From Candidatus Paraluminiphilus aquimaris (lineage in GTDB: Bacteria; Pseudomonadota; Gammaproteobacteria; Pseudomonadales; Halieaceae), in NCBI RefSeq assembly GCF_026230195.1, contig NZ_CP036501.1, forward strand, positions 992,001-1,056,000: a stretch of 64,000 bases of DNA, read 5' to 3'. Each line of letters starts with the position of its first letter. Within the stretch, counting starts at the first letter, position 1. This document shows positions 49,118-59,866 of the stretch, piece by piece. The notes beneath the pieces are model-generated. The model did no database searches. It saw only the letters and a program-made list of their open reading frames with translations, and had not been told where the DNA came from. Position numbers and translations under genes: made by a program.

Positions 49118-52027
49118 ATGAAGTCTCACGCAAACAAGTTGGCAGTAGCGGTTGCAGCTTGCTCATTGTCGCTGACTAGCTTATCGCAGGCGCAGCAACT
49201 CGAAGAAGTTGTCGTAACAGCGGCGAAGGTCGAAGCATCCATCCAAGACACTCCCATCGCGGTTTCGGCGTTTACGCAGGATCAGCTGGATGCGCAGTTA
49301 ATCAACGACGCATCAGCGATGCAGTTTTCAGTACCAAACCTGAATATCACAAAGGGTAACTTTACCAGCCAAGATATTCGTATTCGTGGTATCGGTTCAG
49401 GTGCTGTGGGCACTTTTGGTGATACGGGCGTGGGTATTCACGTAAACGGAATCTACCAAGTCGCGACACGAATTTTTGAGACGCAGTTCCTCGATACTGA
49501 GCGGGTAGAAACACTGCGTGGTCCTCAGGGTACGCTGTATGGTCGTAACACCACAGGTGGTGTTATTAACGTGATTACCGCAAAAGCAGACCCCTCCGAG
49601 TTCAGCGCAAGTCTCGACGGAACGGTAGGTAACTACGGTGCAACGCAGGCGCGTTTCCACGTAAACTCACCTTTGAGCGACACACTGGCTTTGCGTATCG
49701 CAGGCATGTCACTTGAGCGTGATGGTTTCACAGAGAACGAATTCACCGGTAACGACGTTGATGACCGTAGCCTCTGGTCAGGACGACTCTCATTGACATG
49801 GGATGCGGGTGACGACACGCAAGTGAACTTCATGTACAGCAAGTTCGAGGAAGACGACTCACGTATGCGTTCGCAAAAGCAGGCGTGTAACCGCGATCCC
49901 GACGCAATCCTCGGGTGTTTGCCCGGTAATCCGACGTACAACACAGCGAACGGCGGCGGTATTGCTGATTCGCTGCTGGCCTCCATCGGAACCATCAACA
50001 CAAATGTTCAGGGTATCCTAGCGCAAGCTGCACAGCTGGGTATTGGTAATCCAGCTAACTTAGCGCTGGGCGCCAACGCGGCCGCGGGTGTCACAAACTT
50101 CCCCGGAACCTTCCTGTCCGATAACAACCCTGATGATCGTCGTGTTGTAAACATGGATTACGAGCCAACTTACAAGGCAGAGGAGGAGATGTTCCAGTTG
50201 CAGATCTCTCACGATGCGGGTGATTTGAGCTTTAACTGGTCGACGGGCTTCACTGATACCTTCTTCTCTTCTACGGAAGATTACGAGAAGGGCGTCGCTA
50301 CCGGTAACTTCCAGCCAACGCTTGATTCATTGGTGGACTTGGGTAACGCGACGGCGCTCTCTGGTGGCGAGTACCAAGCTCTGCTTTGTGGTCTCGCAGG
50401 CGTACCGGCCGCAGCTTGCGGTATTCCAGGTCAAACCGACACTGACGCCTTGGGTGCTGCGACAGGTCTTGCAGCCCTTGCTCCGTTCATGGTTGAGAGT
50501 GTTCCAGGATCCGGTGCGGCTCTTTGGGCGGGTAACAGTGCTCTACTCGGCGGTTATGGCGCAGGTATTCCTGTGTTGATGCCTGACGGCACAGTGATCA
50601 ATACCTCAACGCAGTTTGGTGCTGATGAGTCTTACGGTAGCAACGAGGGCTGGTCGCATGAGTTCCGCATCCAGTCGAACTACGACGGTAACTTGAACTT
50701 CCTGTTGGGCGGCATGATGCTCGACTATGAGTCACGTAACCGTTATGTCGTTCGTAACGCGGGTCTTTCGCTCCCAGGTCAGATTTTGCCGATCAACCCG
50801 GCTGTGTTCCCTGCGCCCGCGAACCTTGCTAACCCACATGACGAAGTCAACCCACACATGTGGGGTTATGAGAACGACACACGTCGTTATGAGTTAGACG
50901 CGAAAGCAATCTTTGGTGAGTTGTACTGGGATGTGAACCAAGACCTTCGTCTGACCTTCGGTGCTCGTTACTCAGATGAGACCAAGAAGAGTAAGCAGCG
51001 TACGATTTACGTAACGTTTGCTGATCTTCCTCCACTTGACTCTGTTAACAACGCTTACGGCTTCCCAGAGTACGATCAGGACGAGTTCACTTGGAAGTTC
51101 AACGCGACGTACAACATGGGTGAAGATACTCTTGTTTACGGAACACTGTCTTCTAGCTTCAAGTCGGGTGGTGTAAACCCCATTTCGGTTGACGATGATC
51201 TGGCAGACCCTGCAGCCGGTGGTGACCCCGCTAACTTGGGCTTCGCACCTGAGTTTGTTGACGCCTTCGAGTTGGGCTTAAAGACCACGTTCATGGACGG
51301 TGCAGCACAGTTTAACGGTGCCTTCTTCTACTATGACTACAAAGATATGCAGCAGTCTAAGATTGTTTCGGTGACTTCACTGAACCAAAACTCTGACGCT
51401 GAAATCACGGGTGTAGAGGGTGAGTTCCGCTGGGCAGCGACCGAGAACCTTGAGCTCACTGCAAACTTTGGTTGGGTGAATGCTGAGATCGGTGAGTACG
51501 ATACCGTTGATACAGCTAACCCGAATGCGCGCGGCACGACTGAAGGCGTTACCAGTGTCAACGGTGTGAACTTCATCACTCCTTACGTAGACGCAAGTGG
51601 TAATACAGTACCGGTCGATTACAGTCGTTGTGACCAGCCTGCGCCATTCCCTTGTGCTGGATATCGACAGAGCCTGAAGGGTAATCAGATCGCACTGACG
51701 CCAGAGTTCAACTACAACATTGGCCTGATCTACCGTTCAGAGATGGCGGGCATGCCTTTGGCTATGCAAACCAACTACTTCTGGCAGGACAAGATGTACA
51801 CCACGAACTTCAACACTCCCGGTACCGAGATTGAAGATTGGGGGATGTGGAATGCTAATGCTCGCCTGATGGGTGAGGACTGGTATGCAGAAGTTTGGGT
51901 TCGTAACATTTTGGATGACGACAACATCACAGGTGGTTACTTGACTTCATCAGTATCAAGCCTGTTCACAAACCAGTTCATCCTAGAGCCACGTACTTAT
52001 GGTCTGTCTATAGGTATGCGTTTCTAA
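49118..52027 (+). CDS. TonB-dependent outer-membrane receptor
   Basis: 969 residues. A signal peptide (about 1-25) is followed by the TonB box LEEVVVTA, a plug with DTPIAVSAF, VETLRGPQGTLYGRNTTGG and VINVIT, and a beta-barrel that ends LSIGMRF with the terminal aromatic needed for insertion. Three Cys pairs sit in likely extracellular loops: C257/C267, C424/C435 and C838/C846. The ligand is unknown; the divergent sulfatase-type gene hints at sulfated or lipidic compounds. A large gene of this type after rplQ is accessory. Confidence 0.93.
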   Translation: MKSHANKLAVAVAACSLSLTSLSQAQQLEEVVVTAAKVEASIQDTPIAVSAFTQDQLDAQLINDASAMQFSVPNLNITKGNFTSQDIRIRGIGSGAVGTFGDTGVGIHVNGIYQVATRIFETQFLDTERVETLRGPQGTLYGRNTTGGVINVITAKADPSEFSASLDGTVGNYGATQARFHVNSPLSDTLALRIAGMSLERDGFTENEFTGNDVDDRSLWSGRLSLTWDAGDDTQVNFMYSKFEEDDSRMRSQKQACNRDPDAILGCLPGNPTYNTANGGGIADSLLASIGTINTNVQGILAQAAQLGIGNPANLALGANAAAGVTNFPGTFLSDNNPDDRRVVNMDYEPTYKAEEEMFQLQISHDAGDLSFNWSTGFTDTFFSSTEDYEKGVATGNFQPTLDSLVDLGNATALSGGEYQALLCGLAGVPAAACGIPGQTDTDALGAATGLAALAPFMVESVPGSGAALWAGNSALLGGYGAGIPVLMPDGTVINTSTQFGADESYGSNEGWSHEFRIQSNYDGNLNFLLGGMMLDYESRNRYVVRNAGLSLPGQILPINPAVFPAPANLANPHDEVNPHMWGYENDTRRYELDAKAIFGELYWDVNQDLRLTFGARYSDETKKSKQRTIYVTFADLPPLDSVNNAYGFPEYDQDEFTWKFNATYNMGEDTLVYGTLSSSFKSGGVNPISVDDDLADPAAGGDPANLGFAPEFVDAFELGLKTTFMDGAAQFNGAFFYYDYKDMQQSKIVSVTSLNQNSDAEITGVEGEFRWAATENLELTANFGWVNAEIGEYDTVDTANPNARGTTEGVTSVNGVNFITPYVDASGNTVPVDYSRCDQPAPFPCAGYRQSLKGNQIALTPEFNYNIGLIYRSEMAGMPLAMQTNYFWQDKMYTTNFNTPGTEIEDWGMWNANARLMGEDWYAEVWVRNILDDDNITGGYLTSSVSSLFTNQFILEPRTYGLSIGMRF

Positions 52028-52041
52028 GAGCCGCTGAATGT

Positions 52042-52072
52042 AAAAAGCCCGGCATTAGCCGGGCTTTTTTTT
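52042..52072 (+). terminator. Intrinsic terminator after the TonB receptor
   Basis: AAAAAGCCCGGC pairs with GCCGGGCTTTTT around ATTA, with eight T following. The A-run on the 5' side makes it usable from the opposite strand for uvrA. The rest of the gap to 52244 holds only a small stem CTGAC-TGTAAC-GTCAG. Confidence 0.93.
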
Positions 52073-52244
52073 GTCTCGCGTTTCTGACTGTAACGTCAGC
52101 CTGATTCCTGGAAGCGAGCCTGGGTTTTACTCACTCACGCGGACGGCCCTCAACGTAAAGCCCGTCTGTCACTCACTCCTCAGTGAAGTGTGTATCTGAC
52201 GCGTACAAAAAGCACTAAGACTCCGCCCAATTTACAGAGGCGCC

Positions 52245-55067
52245 TTAGCTCAGTAGTGGTAAGAGGAATCGCCCCGTGTGTGACTTTTTGTTTTTTGCGA
52301 CATCTTCTGGTGTTCCCGTCGCAATAATTTCGCCACCACCTGATCCACCCTCTGGGCCGAGGTCAACAATCCAGTCTGCGGTCTTAATGACATCAAGATT
52401 GTGCTCGATGATTACCACGGTATTGCCGCCGTCTCTCAGGCGATGCAACACGTCGAGGAGCTGTCTTATGTCCTCAAAGTGCAGTCCCGTGGTGGGTTCA
52501 TCTAAAATGTAGAGGGTACTGCCCGTATCGCGCTTTGACAGCTCGCGTGACAGCTTGACACGTTGCGCCTCGCCGCCGGAGAGCGTGGTTGCCGCTTGTC
52601 CGAGTCGTACATAGCTAAGACCGACGTCCATAAGCGTCTGAAGCTTTCGATGAATCGACGGTACGGGCTCGAAGAATTCGAGTGCGTCTTCAATGGTCAT
52701 ATCGAGCACTTCAGCGATGTTTCGCCCTTTGTACTTAATCTCGAGCGTTTCACGGTTGTAGCGCTTCCCTTTGCAGACATCGCAGGGAACGTAGATATCA
52801 GGCAAGAAGTGCATTTCCACTTTGGTCACCCCATCACCTTGGCAGGCCTCGCAGCGTCCTCCTCTCACATTGAAGCTAAATCGGCCGGGCTTATAGCCAC
52901 GCGAACGCGCTTCCTGTGTGCCCGCAAACAGCTCTCGTACGGGGGTGAAAATGCCTGTGTAGGTCGCTGGGTTTGACCGAGGTGTCCGGCCAATCGGCGA
53001 CTGGTCTATATCAATACACTTATCGAATTGCTCAAGTCCCTTGCACTCGTCGTGAGGCGCTGCTCGCAAGGTTGTGGCGCCGTTGAGCTCTGTTGCCGCA
53101 AGCGGATACAGCGTGCCGTTGATCAAGGTCGACTTTCCAGAACCCGATACACCTGTGACGCAGGTAAGTAGCCCCACGGGTAGGCTAAGCGTGACATCGC
53201 GGAGGTTATTTCCCGTTGCGCCCTCGATTACCAGCTCTTTTGTTTTATCAGCTGTTCGACGTTTCTTTGGCACGGTGATTTCGCGTCGCCCCGAGAGGTA
53301 GTCACCGGTCAGTGAGTCCTTGGTATCCATGATCGATTGCATAGGGCCTTGGGCAACGACCTTACCGCCATGGACGCCCGCACCGGGACCAATATCAATG
53401 ACATGGTCGGCAGCGCGAATGGCGTCTTCATCGTGCTCTACGACTAAGACCGTGTTGCCTATATCCCGAAGGTGCGTCAGTGTTCGCAGCAAACGTTCGT
53501 TGTCGCGCTGGTGTAGACCGATAGATGGCTCGTCGAGAATATACATAACGCCCACCAAGCCTGCGCCTATTTGGGACGCGAGGCGAATACGCTGGGCCTC
53601 TCCTCCTGAGAGGGTTTCTGCGCTCCGGTTGAGCGTTAGATAATTGAGACCCACATCAACCAAAAACTGATAGCGAGCGCGGAGTTCCTTTAGGATTTTA
53701 TCGGCGATCTCGCCTTGCCGGCCTTCCATTTCGAGCGCCTCGAAATAAGCGTATGCCTCACCCACGGGTAACTCAGTAATGCTAGGTAATGTTCTCTCGT
53801 CCACGAAGACACTGCGTGCATCGGCACACAAACGGGTGCCGTGGCACGCCTTGCATGAGGCGGTTGAAACGTATTTCGAAAGCTCCTCTCGGACACCTGA
53901 GGATTCAGTGTCACGGTAGCGGCGCTCCATATTAGGAAGAATGCCCTCGAATGCGTGCCGGCGTTTGAACACGGAGCCACGATCATTGATGTACGCGAAC
54001 TCGAGTTCCTCACCCCGACTGCCGTGCAGGAGAATATCTCGGTGCTCGGGTGCTAGCGCCTCATAAGGTTGATCAATATCAAAACCGTAATGCTTAGCGA
54101 GCGAGGTCAAGAGATGAAAGTAGTATACGTTGCGGCGATCCCAACCGCGGATTGCGCCCGCTGCGAGGCTCGCTTCGGGGTGGGCGACCACACGCGCCTC
54201 GTCAAAAAATTGGGTCACGCCCAAGCCGTCGCAACTTTCACAGGCGCCTGCGGGGTTGTTGAACGAGAAAAGCTTGGGTTCTAACTCATCGATGGAGTGT
54301 CCACACTGAGGACAGGAATAGCGTGCTGAAAAAAGCGTCTCTTTTCCTTCGCCGTCCATTGGGGCGACGCTTGCGAGACCGTCGGTGAGTTCAAGCGCGG
54401 TCTCAAAGGATTCTGCTAGGCGAAGCGCGAGATCCTCTCTTACTTTAAAGCGGTCAACGACAACATCAATCCGGTGCTTCTTCTTCTTGTCGAGAGTGGG
54501 GACATCGTCAAGGTCACAAACTATTCCGTCAACACGGACCCTGATGAAGCCCGCTGCTCTGGCCTGTTCGAAGACATGTAAGTGCTCACCTTTCCTATCA
54601 CGCACTAACGGTGCTAGTAACATAAGTCGCTCACCGGTCGGCATTGCCATAACGGTGTCGACCATTTGAGTGACCGTTTGCGCTTTGAGCGAAATGCCGT
54701 GTGTTGGGCATCGGGGGTCTCCAACGCGGGCAAAGAGCAGGCGCAGATAGTCATAAATTTCGGTAATGGTACCCACCGTTGAGCGCGGGTTATGGGAGGT
54801 TGATTTTTGTTCGATCGAAATGGCGGGTGACAAACCTTCGATATGATCAATATCAGGCTTCTCCATCATCGAAAGGAACTGCCGAGCGTACGTCGATAAT
54901 GACTCGACGTAACGGCGCTGGCCCTCTGCATACAGGGTGTCGAATGCCAAGGACGATTTACCTGAACCTGAGAGCCCTGTAATCACTACCAATTTATCGC
55001 GGGGTATATCGAGGTCGATGTTTTTGAGATTGTGGGTACGCGCGCCGCGAACCTGAATGGTGTCCAT
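52245..55067 (-). CDS. uvrA: UvrABC excinuclease subunit A
   Basis: Damage-recognition ATPase of nucleotide excision repair. From ATG 55067 it has 940 residues, the same as E. coli UvrA, and begins [17 protein letters not shown]; the open frame continues 77 codons upstream without homology. Two ABC modules: Walker [13 protein letters not shown] and [12 protein letters not shown], each with a LSGGEAQR signature. Zinc fingers CPQCGH...CESCDG and CEACQGDG...CDVCKGKRY are present. Confidence 0.97.
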   Translation of the reverse strand: MDTIQVRGARTHNLKNIDLDIPRDKLVVITGLSGSGKSSLAFDTLYAEGQRRYVESLSTYARQFLSMMEKPDIDHIEGLSPAISIEQKSTSHNPRSTVGTITEIYDYLRLLFARVGDPRCPTHGISLKAQTVTQMVDTVMAMPTGERLMLLAPLVRDRKGEHLHVFEQARAAGFIRVRVDGIVCDLDDVPTLDKKKKHRIDVVVDRFKVREDLALRLAESFETALELTDGLASVAPMDGEGKETLFSARYSCPQCGHSIDELEPKLFSFNNPAGACESCDGLGVTQFFDEARVVAHPEASLAAGAIRGWDRRNVYYFHLLTSLAKHYGFDIDQPYEALAPEHRDILLHGSRGEELEFAYINDRGSVFKRRHAFEGILPNMERRYRDTESSGVREELSKYVSTASCKACHGTRLCADARSVFVDERTLPSITELPVGEAYAYFEALEMEGRQGEIADKILKELRARYQFLVDVGLNYLTLNRSAETLSGGEAQRIRLASQIGAGLVGVMYILDEPSIGLHQRDNERLLRTLTHLRDIGNTVLVVEHDEDAIRAADHVIDIGPGAGVHGGKVVAQGPMQSIMDTKDSLTGDYLSGRREITVPKKRRTADKTKELVIEGATGNNLRDVTLSLPVGLLTCVTGVSGSGKSTLINGTLYPLAATELNGATTLRAAPHDECKGLEQFDKCIDIDQSPIGRTPRSNPATYTGIFTPVRELFAGTQEARSRGYKPGRFSFNVRGGRCEACQGDGVTKVEMHFLPDIYVPCDVCKGKRYNRETLEIKYKGRNIAEVLDMTIEDALEFFEPVPSIHRKLQTLMDVGLSYVRLGQAATTLSGGEAQRVKLSRELSKRDTGSTLYILDEPTTGLHFEDIRQLLDVLHRLRDGGNTVVIIEHNLDVIKTADWIVDLGPEGGSGGGEIIATGTPEDVAKNKKSHTGRFLLPLLS

Positions 55068-55258
55068 ACTTCTGGGCTCTCTATACTGTCGTTGATGGCT
55101 TTGACAGTCGTGTTGCTCGCCAAGGGCGACGACTCTCAGTTGCCGCTCGATGAATCGGGCAAACCGCATAGTATACGCGTATCGAGTGGACCCAGACTCT
55201 GGATCATGTGATTTGTCGCGATCGTGATACTCTACGTTTTTACTCAAGGTTGATATTC
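55068..55258. promoter_or_regulatory. Divergent uvrA/MFS control region
   Basis: ACTGTC (55085-55090) and GACAGT (55103-55108) form a perfect inverted repeat with a 12-base spacer, just upstream of uvrA. A 10-base palindrome ATACGCGTAT lies at 55173-55182. Neither fits the LexA consensus CTGT-N8-ACAG. Confidence 0.45.
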
Positions 55259-56455
55259 GTGACGTCCTTTTCCTCAAGTGAAGCGCGTGCCGTTTCAATG
55301 CTGGCGACCCTCTACGTAGTGCGCATGCTGGGATTGTTCATGGTCCTCCCACTGATTGCGATTTACAGCGCCGATCTGGCCGGTGCGACACCTTTTTTAC
55401 TAGGGCTTGCTGTCGGTGCTTACGGGCTGACACAGGCGAGCCTACAAATTCCTATGGGCTGGTTGTCTGATCGAGTGGATCGCAGAGTCGTCATCATTCT
55501 TGGGCTCGCAATGCTTGTGCTGGGGAGTGTGGTTGCCGCGCTGTCGACCAGCATTTGGGGTGTTGTTCTGGGGCGTTTTTTGCAGGGTGCTGGCGCGATA
55601 GCTTCCGCCACGATGGCACTGGTTGCGGATTACACACGTGCAGAGCAACGCGCAAAAGCCAGTGCCATTATCGGTGGCAGCATTGCTATCGCATTCGGTA
55701 TTGCGCTCGTTTTAGGGCCGGCTTTAGCCAGTTTCGGTGGTTTGCAGGCGGTGTTCGCCGCTACCGCTATGCTTGCGCTGCTGGGGATGGTCGTGGTCGC
55801 GTTTTTACCCAAGCCTCAACGGTTCTCTCGCGAAGAGCTGAGTTCTGGGTCCGGATTTCAGCGGTCGCGACTCGCTCAAGTGCTGAGCATTCGATCGCTC
55901 AATGTGATGTATCTGAGTATTTTCTTTTTACACCTCACCCTTATGGCCGTGTTTGTTGTTGTGCCGACAAGTCTTGAAGTCGAAGCAGGTATTGCGTTGG
56001 AACAACACGCCTTTGTTTATTTGGGTGCGCTCTTATGTTCGGTTCCCGGTATCTATTGGTTAGTCCAAGGTCGGCGATACATGACGAGGCCGATGACAAA
56101 TCTCCTGCGCAGCCTCGGTGTTTTGTTTATTGGTTTGGCACTTTTATCGGCTGGGCAATGGGCGCCGACGCTTATAGGGCTTTGTTTCTTTTTCACAGGT
56201 TTTACGGCCCTTGAGGCAATGTTGCCGTCGCTGGCCTCGATTTATGCACCCGAGAGTGCGCGCGGCACCGCGATGGGGGTTTTTGCCTCATCGCAGTTTA
56301 TCGGTGTTTTCTTCGGCGGTATCTTGGGTGGAGCGCTATTGGGTTCAGTAGGGGCGGTTGGTGTCTGGGCTGGTATGGCCGCTCTGACTGTCGCCTGGGC
56401 GGCTCTGTTAAGCCTGTCGCATCTGACGTCACCTGATGCAGTTGAAGTTGCATAA
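55259..56455 (+). CDS. Major facilitator superfamily transporter (YajR-like)
   Basis: About 398 residues with twelve likely membrane helices. The MFS loop motif [13 protein letters not shown] lies between helices 2 and 3, and GRFLQGAGA is typical of drug/proton antiporters. GTG 55259 with AAGG upstream is chosen; the frame opens at 55208. The order uvrA-MFS-ssb is conserved with Pseudomonas. Substrate unknown. Confidence 0.85.
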   Translation: MTSFSSSEARAVSMLATLYVVRMLGLFMVLPLIAIYSADLAGATPFLLGLAVGAYGLTQASLQIPMGWLSDRVDRRVVIILGLAMLVLGSVVAALSTSIWGVVLGRFLQGAGAIASATMALVADYTRAEQRAKASAIIGGSIAIAFGIALVLGPALASFGGLQAVFAATAMLALLGMVVVAFLPKPQRFSREELSSGSGFQRSRLAQVLSIRSLNVMYLSIFFLHLTLMAVFVVVPTSLEVEAGIALEQHAFVYLGALLCSVPGIYWLVQGRRYMTRPMTNLLRSLGVLFIGLALLSAGQWAPTLIGLCFFFTGFTALEAMLPSLASIYAPESARGTAMGVFASSQFIGVFFGGILGGALLGSVGAVGVWAGMAALTVAWAALLSLSHLTSPDAVEVA

Positions 56456-56601
56456 AGAACGCTTGAGATCTCCCTTAGACATCGCTTGGTTGTTATAGTG
56501 TGTTCAAGTTGAGTGGGGTCGCGGGCACAGCCTTGGGTTAGGTAGTTGGAAAACCCTGTCTGCATTCGATACGAGCCTGAGAGAGCCTGAAGGAGAAAGA
56601 A

Positions 56602-57075
56602 ATGGCCAGTCGCGGAATAAACAAAGTCATCTTGGTGGGTAATTTGGGACAAGAGCCCGAGCACCGTGTTCTACCCTCGGGTGGCGGCGTGACTAATATT
56701 AGTATTGCCACATCGGAGTCTTGGAAAGATAAGAACACCGGACAAATGCAAGAGCGTACTGAGTGGCACCGTGTTGTGTTCTTTAATCGCCTAGCGGAGA
56801 TTGCGTCGGAATATCTGCGAAAAGGCTCAAAAGTCTACGTCGAAGGTTCGCTGCGTACGCGCAAATGGCAGGATCAGTCCGGCCAGGACCGCTATACCAC
56901 TGAAATCGTGTGCAACGAGATGCAGATGCTCGACAGTCGAAATATGTCTCAGGATGGTGGTGGCTATGCGCCCAGTCCTGCGCCCATGGCTCAGGCCGCG
57001 CCTGCGGACAACTATGCGGCGCCCGCGCCAACATCTCAGCCGGCCGACTTCCCAGAGGACGATATTCCGTTCTAA
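56602..57075 (+). CDS. ssb: Single-stranded DNA-binding protein
   Basis: 157 residues. The N-terminal OB fold has [16 protein letters not shown] and [16 protein letters not shown] Pro/Ala/Gln-rich linker leads to the acidic tip PEDDIPF that docks repair and replication partners. AAGGAGAAAG precedes ATG 56602. Confidence 0.97.
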   Translation: MASRGINKVILVGNLGQEPEHRVLPSGGGVTNISIATSESWKDKNTGQMQERTEWHRVVFFNRLAEIASEYLRKGSKVYVEGSLRTRKWQDQSGQDRYTTEIVCNEMQMLDSRNMSQDGGGYAPSPAPMAQAAPADNYAAPAPTSQPADFPEDDIPF

Positions 57076-57122
57076 ATGAATGTGGGCCCTCACCAAGACT
57101 GTAGCTAAGGTGGCTTAATAGC

Positions 57123-58016
57123 ATGCGCGTGCTCGTTCTGGGTAATGACACGCCTGTGGGGTATTCCCTGAGTGCGTTTGCCAATCCGTTGCGGCGGCAT
57201 GAGCTACTCGGTGTCAGTCTCGATAAAACGCGGTGGGGTAGAGAGCGTCAGGTTCGCAGGCTTATCAGAGACGCCGCGCCTGATGTTGTACTCGACACGC
57301 GGATTGTGACGCAGATCGATTCCTCCGATCGCATAGGGCAGCGCGATGTCCAGCGAAGTGCGTGGCTAGCCCAGGCCTGCGAGCGCGTCGGAGCGAGCTA
57401 TTTATACTTATCCAGCGCCTTTGTGTTCTCCGGGACCATGACGCGGCCCTACCTTGAAAAAGACACGCCCGATGTTGAATCGGGGGTGGGTCGTGCGCTG
57501 CTCGAAGTTGAGGAAACGCTGACCTCGCACCTAGAAGACGTTTTAATTTTGCGCTTGGGACGTCTCTTTGCTGGGCGACGGCCCAATGCGCTCTGCACGG
57601 CGCTCGATACGTTGCGTCGTGGACAGGGCGTTCAAGTGTCAGACAGATTACAAGGTAATCCAGTGCACGTAGGCGAGGTCGCTCGTGTTTGTATGGCCAT
57701 ACTTGACCAGATGAGTGCCGGTGCGCCCCGACATGGCGTATTTCATTATTGCAGTTTGGGGGAGACCGGTTATCTCGACTTTGCCGAGGCCACCATGGCT
57801 TGTGCCTCGCAGTACGAGCCTTTCGTGGATGCTCGAGACCTACTCGAGGATTTAACGGACGAGACTCAGCCTATGGTTAACTACACGCTCGATTGCAGCA
57901 AAATCCGACGTGAGTTTGGTATCCAGCAGTTACCCTGGCGCAACTTTGTTGATCGCGCTGTGACGCGTTATCTAGAATTGTACGTTTCAGGTGAGGGAGT
58001 CATCGAGAAAACATGA
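57123..58016 (+). CDS. RmlD-like sugar-nucleotide reductase fold, probable non-catalytic
   Basis: 297 residues with the layout of the dTDP-4-dehydrorhamnose reductase (RmlD) family: an N-terminal Rossmann strand, then YLSSAFVFSG, a RPYLEKDTPD loop and LRLGRLFAG. The nucleotide loop reads GNDTPVG rather than GxxGxxG. Where the catalytic YxxxK should be (about 120-128) the sequence is GVGRALLEVEE, with neither residue. It overlaps moaB by four bases and so is co-translated with it. Function unknown. Confidence 0.75.
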   Translation: MRVLVLGNDTPVGYSLSAFANPLRRHELLGVSLDKTRWGRERQVRRLIRDAAPDVVLDTRIVTQIDSSDRIGQRDVQRSAWLAQACERVGASYLYLSSAFVFSGTMTRPYLEKDTPDVESGVGRALLEVEETLTSHLEDVLILRLGRLFAGRRPNALCTALDTLRRGQGVQVSDRLQGNPVHVGEVARVCMAILDQMSAGAPRHGVFHYCSLGETGYLDFAEATMACASQYEPFVDARDLLEDLTDETQPMVNYTLDCSKIRREFGIQQLPWRNFVDRAVTRYLELYVSGEGVIEKT

Positions 58017-58513
58017 GTGGCACATTAAACGTAGCTGTTTTGACCGTCAGCGATACGCGAACCCGCGATACCGACACATCAGGTCAATTTTTAGAAGACG
58101 CACTGCTTGAAGCGGGTCACAACCTCGCTGATCGGACCATCGTAATCGATGATATTTATCGCATAAGGGCGGTTCTCTCAGCATGGATAGCTGATCCCGA
58201 TATGCATTCAGTCCTCGTTACCGGAGGCACAGGTTTTTCAGGGCGTGATTCGACCCCAGAGGCTGTACTGCCGTTGTTTGATAAAACCATCGAGGGTTTT
58301 GGCGAGGTTTTTCGGGCCTTAAGTTTCGAGGAAATTGGGTCCTCGACGGTTCAATCTCGCGCGCTCGCAGGCCTTGCGAATCGCACGGCTATTTTTTGTA
58401 TGCCCGGATCAACCGGTGCCTGTAAAACGGCGTGGAATGGCCTCATTAGAGATCAGCTCGATATCGACCATCGCCCTTGCAATTTCGTGAAGGTACTTAA
58501 GGGCGAGAGTTAA
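58013..58513 (+). CDS. moaB: Molybdenum cofactor biosynthesis protein MoaB
   Basis: 166 residues of the MogA/MoaB family that binds molybdopterin and helps its adenylation. TVSDTRTRDTDTSG, the VTGGTGFSGRDSTPEAV loop and MPGSTGACKTAW are diagnostic. It overlaps the RmlD-like gene. It would serve molybdoenzymes such as the IorAB-type pair at 30125-32871. Confidence 0.93.
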   Translation: MSGTLNVAVLTVSDTRTRDTDTSGQFLEDALLEAGHNLADRTIVIDDIYRIRAVLSAWIADPDMHSVLVTGGTGFSGRDSTPEAVLPLFDKTIEGFGEVFRALSFEEIGSSTVQSRALAGLANRTAIFCMPGSTGACKTAWNGLIRDQLDIDHRPCNFVKVLKGES

Positions 58514-58580
58514 TTGGGACGAGCGGGCCTTGCGCTTAGCTGACTTATTTGGCTGGAACATTCGAAGGCTGCAAAACGCG

Positions 58581-58607
58581 AAACGCTCTCATTCGAGGGC
58601 GTTTTTA
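58581..58607 (+). terminator. Intrinsic terminator after moaB
   Basis: AAACGCTCTC (58581-58590) pairs with GAGGGCGTTT (58595-58604) with one wobble around ATTC, then TTT. It lies between the convergent moaB and fabB genes. Confidence 0.8.
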
Positions 58608-58645
58608 TTTGTTGGTAACGCGAGGCTAGCGCGAAAAAACGGGGC

Positions 58646-59866
58646 TCAGTCTTCGAAGCGCTGGAATATGAGCGTTGCGTTGGTGCCACCAAAGCCAAAG
58701 CTATTCGACATAACGCGGTTGAGCGTAACTCCGTCTCTCGCACCGGTCACCACGTCCATACCCTCAGCACCCTCGTCGAGCGTTTCGACGTTTGCAGAGG
58801 CGGCGATGAAGTCATTTTCCATCATCAAGAGCGAGTAGATGGCTTCTTGTACACCGGCTGCCCCCAACGAATGTCCCGATAGCGACTTAGTAGAGGCAAT
58901 GGCGGGTGTGCTGTCACCGAAGACTTCCCGGACCGCTTTGAGCTCCTGAATATCGCCCGCAGGGGTGCTCGTTCCGTGGGCGTTGATGTAGTCGATATCA
59001 CCCTCAACGGTTGCCATTGCTTGTTGCATGCATCTCACCGCGCCTTCACCCGACGGAGCGACCATATCGTGGCCATCTGACGTGGCGCCATAGCCCACGA
59101 CTTCCGCGTATATTTTGGCACCGCGGGCTTGCGCGTGTTCGAGTGACTCAAGCACCAACATGCCGCCCCCGCCTGCAATCACAAACCCGTCACGGTCCGC
59201 ATCGTATGCACGCGACGCACGCTCAGGGGTCTCGTTGTATTTTGTCGACAACGCACCCATGGCATCGAATAAGCAGCTGAGTGACCAGTCAAGCTCCTCA
59301 CCCCCACCGGCAAACACGACATCCTGCTTACCAAGTTGTATCTGTTCCATGGCGTTACCAATACAGTGTGCACTGGTAGAGCAGGCTGAGGATATTGAGT
59401 AGTTCACGCCCTTGATCTGAAAGGGTGTGGCTAAGCATGCGGAAACGGTACTGCCCATGGTTTGGGTGACCCGGTAAGGCCCCACCCGACGCAATCCACG
59501 ATCGCGCAGTATATCAGCGGCCTCAACTTGGCTAGCGCTCGATGCGCCACCAGAGCCCGCAATGATGCCGGTCCGCACGTTGGACACTTGTTCTGGTGCT
59601 AGCCCTGAGTCTGCTATCGCCTGTTCCATGCTCAAAAACGCATAACCCGCAGCGTCGCCCATGAAGCGCCACTGCTTTCGATCGATATGTTCTGCAAGGT
59701 CAATGTTGGGCTGGCCAGAAACCCAGGAGCGCATGCCAATCTCTTCTTGCGCCGGATTATGACTGATACCGGATTTACCTTGTTTGAGTGAGGACGTTAC
59801 CTCTTCTGCATTGTTACCCAGACTTGAGACGATGCCTAAGCCGGTAACGACAACACGTTTTGTCAT
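58646..59866 (-). CDS. fabB: 3-oxoacyl-[acyl-carrier-protein] synthase I
   Basis: Elongates acyl-ACP and is needed for unsaturated fatty acids. The 406-residue protein has the Cys-His-His set: C162 in [11 protein letters not shown]297 in [11 protein letters not shown] and H332 in [12 protein letters not shown]. It follows fabA with a one-base junction, the fabAB operon arrangement of Pseudomonas. Confidence 0.97.
   Translation of the reverse strand: MTKRVVVTGLGIVSSLGNNAEEVTSSLKQGKSGISHNPAQEEIGMRSWVSGQPNIDLAEHIDRKQWRFMGDAAGYAFLSMEQAIADSGLAPEQVSNVRTGIIAGSGGASSASQVEAADILRDRGLRRVGPYRVTQTMGSTVSACLATPFQIKGVNYSISSACSTSAHCIGNAMEQIQLGKQDVVFAGGGEELDWSLSCLFDAMGALSTKYNETPERASRAYDADRDGFVIAGGGGMLVLESLEHAQARGAKIYAEVVGYGATSDGHDMVAPSGEGAVRCMQQAMATVEGDIDYINAHGTSTPAGDIQELKAVREVFGDSTPAIASTKSLSGHSLGAAGVQEAIYSLLMMENDFIAASANVETLDEGAEGMDVVTGARDGVTLNRVMSNSFGFGGTNATLIFQRFED

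Noticed and set aside
55068..55298. 77-codon N-terminal extension of UvrA
   Set aside because: ATG 55067 gives exactly the family length of 940 residues; the extension has no homology and covers the divergent promoter region.
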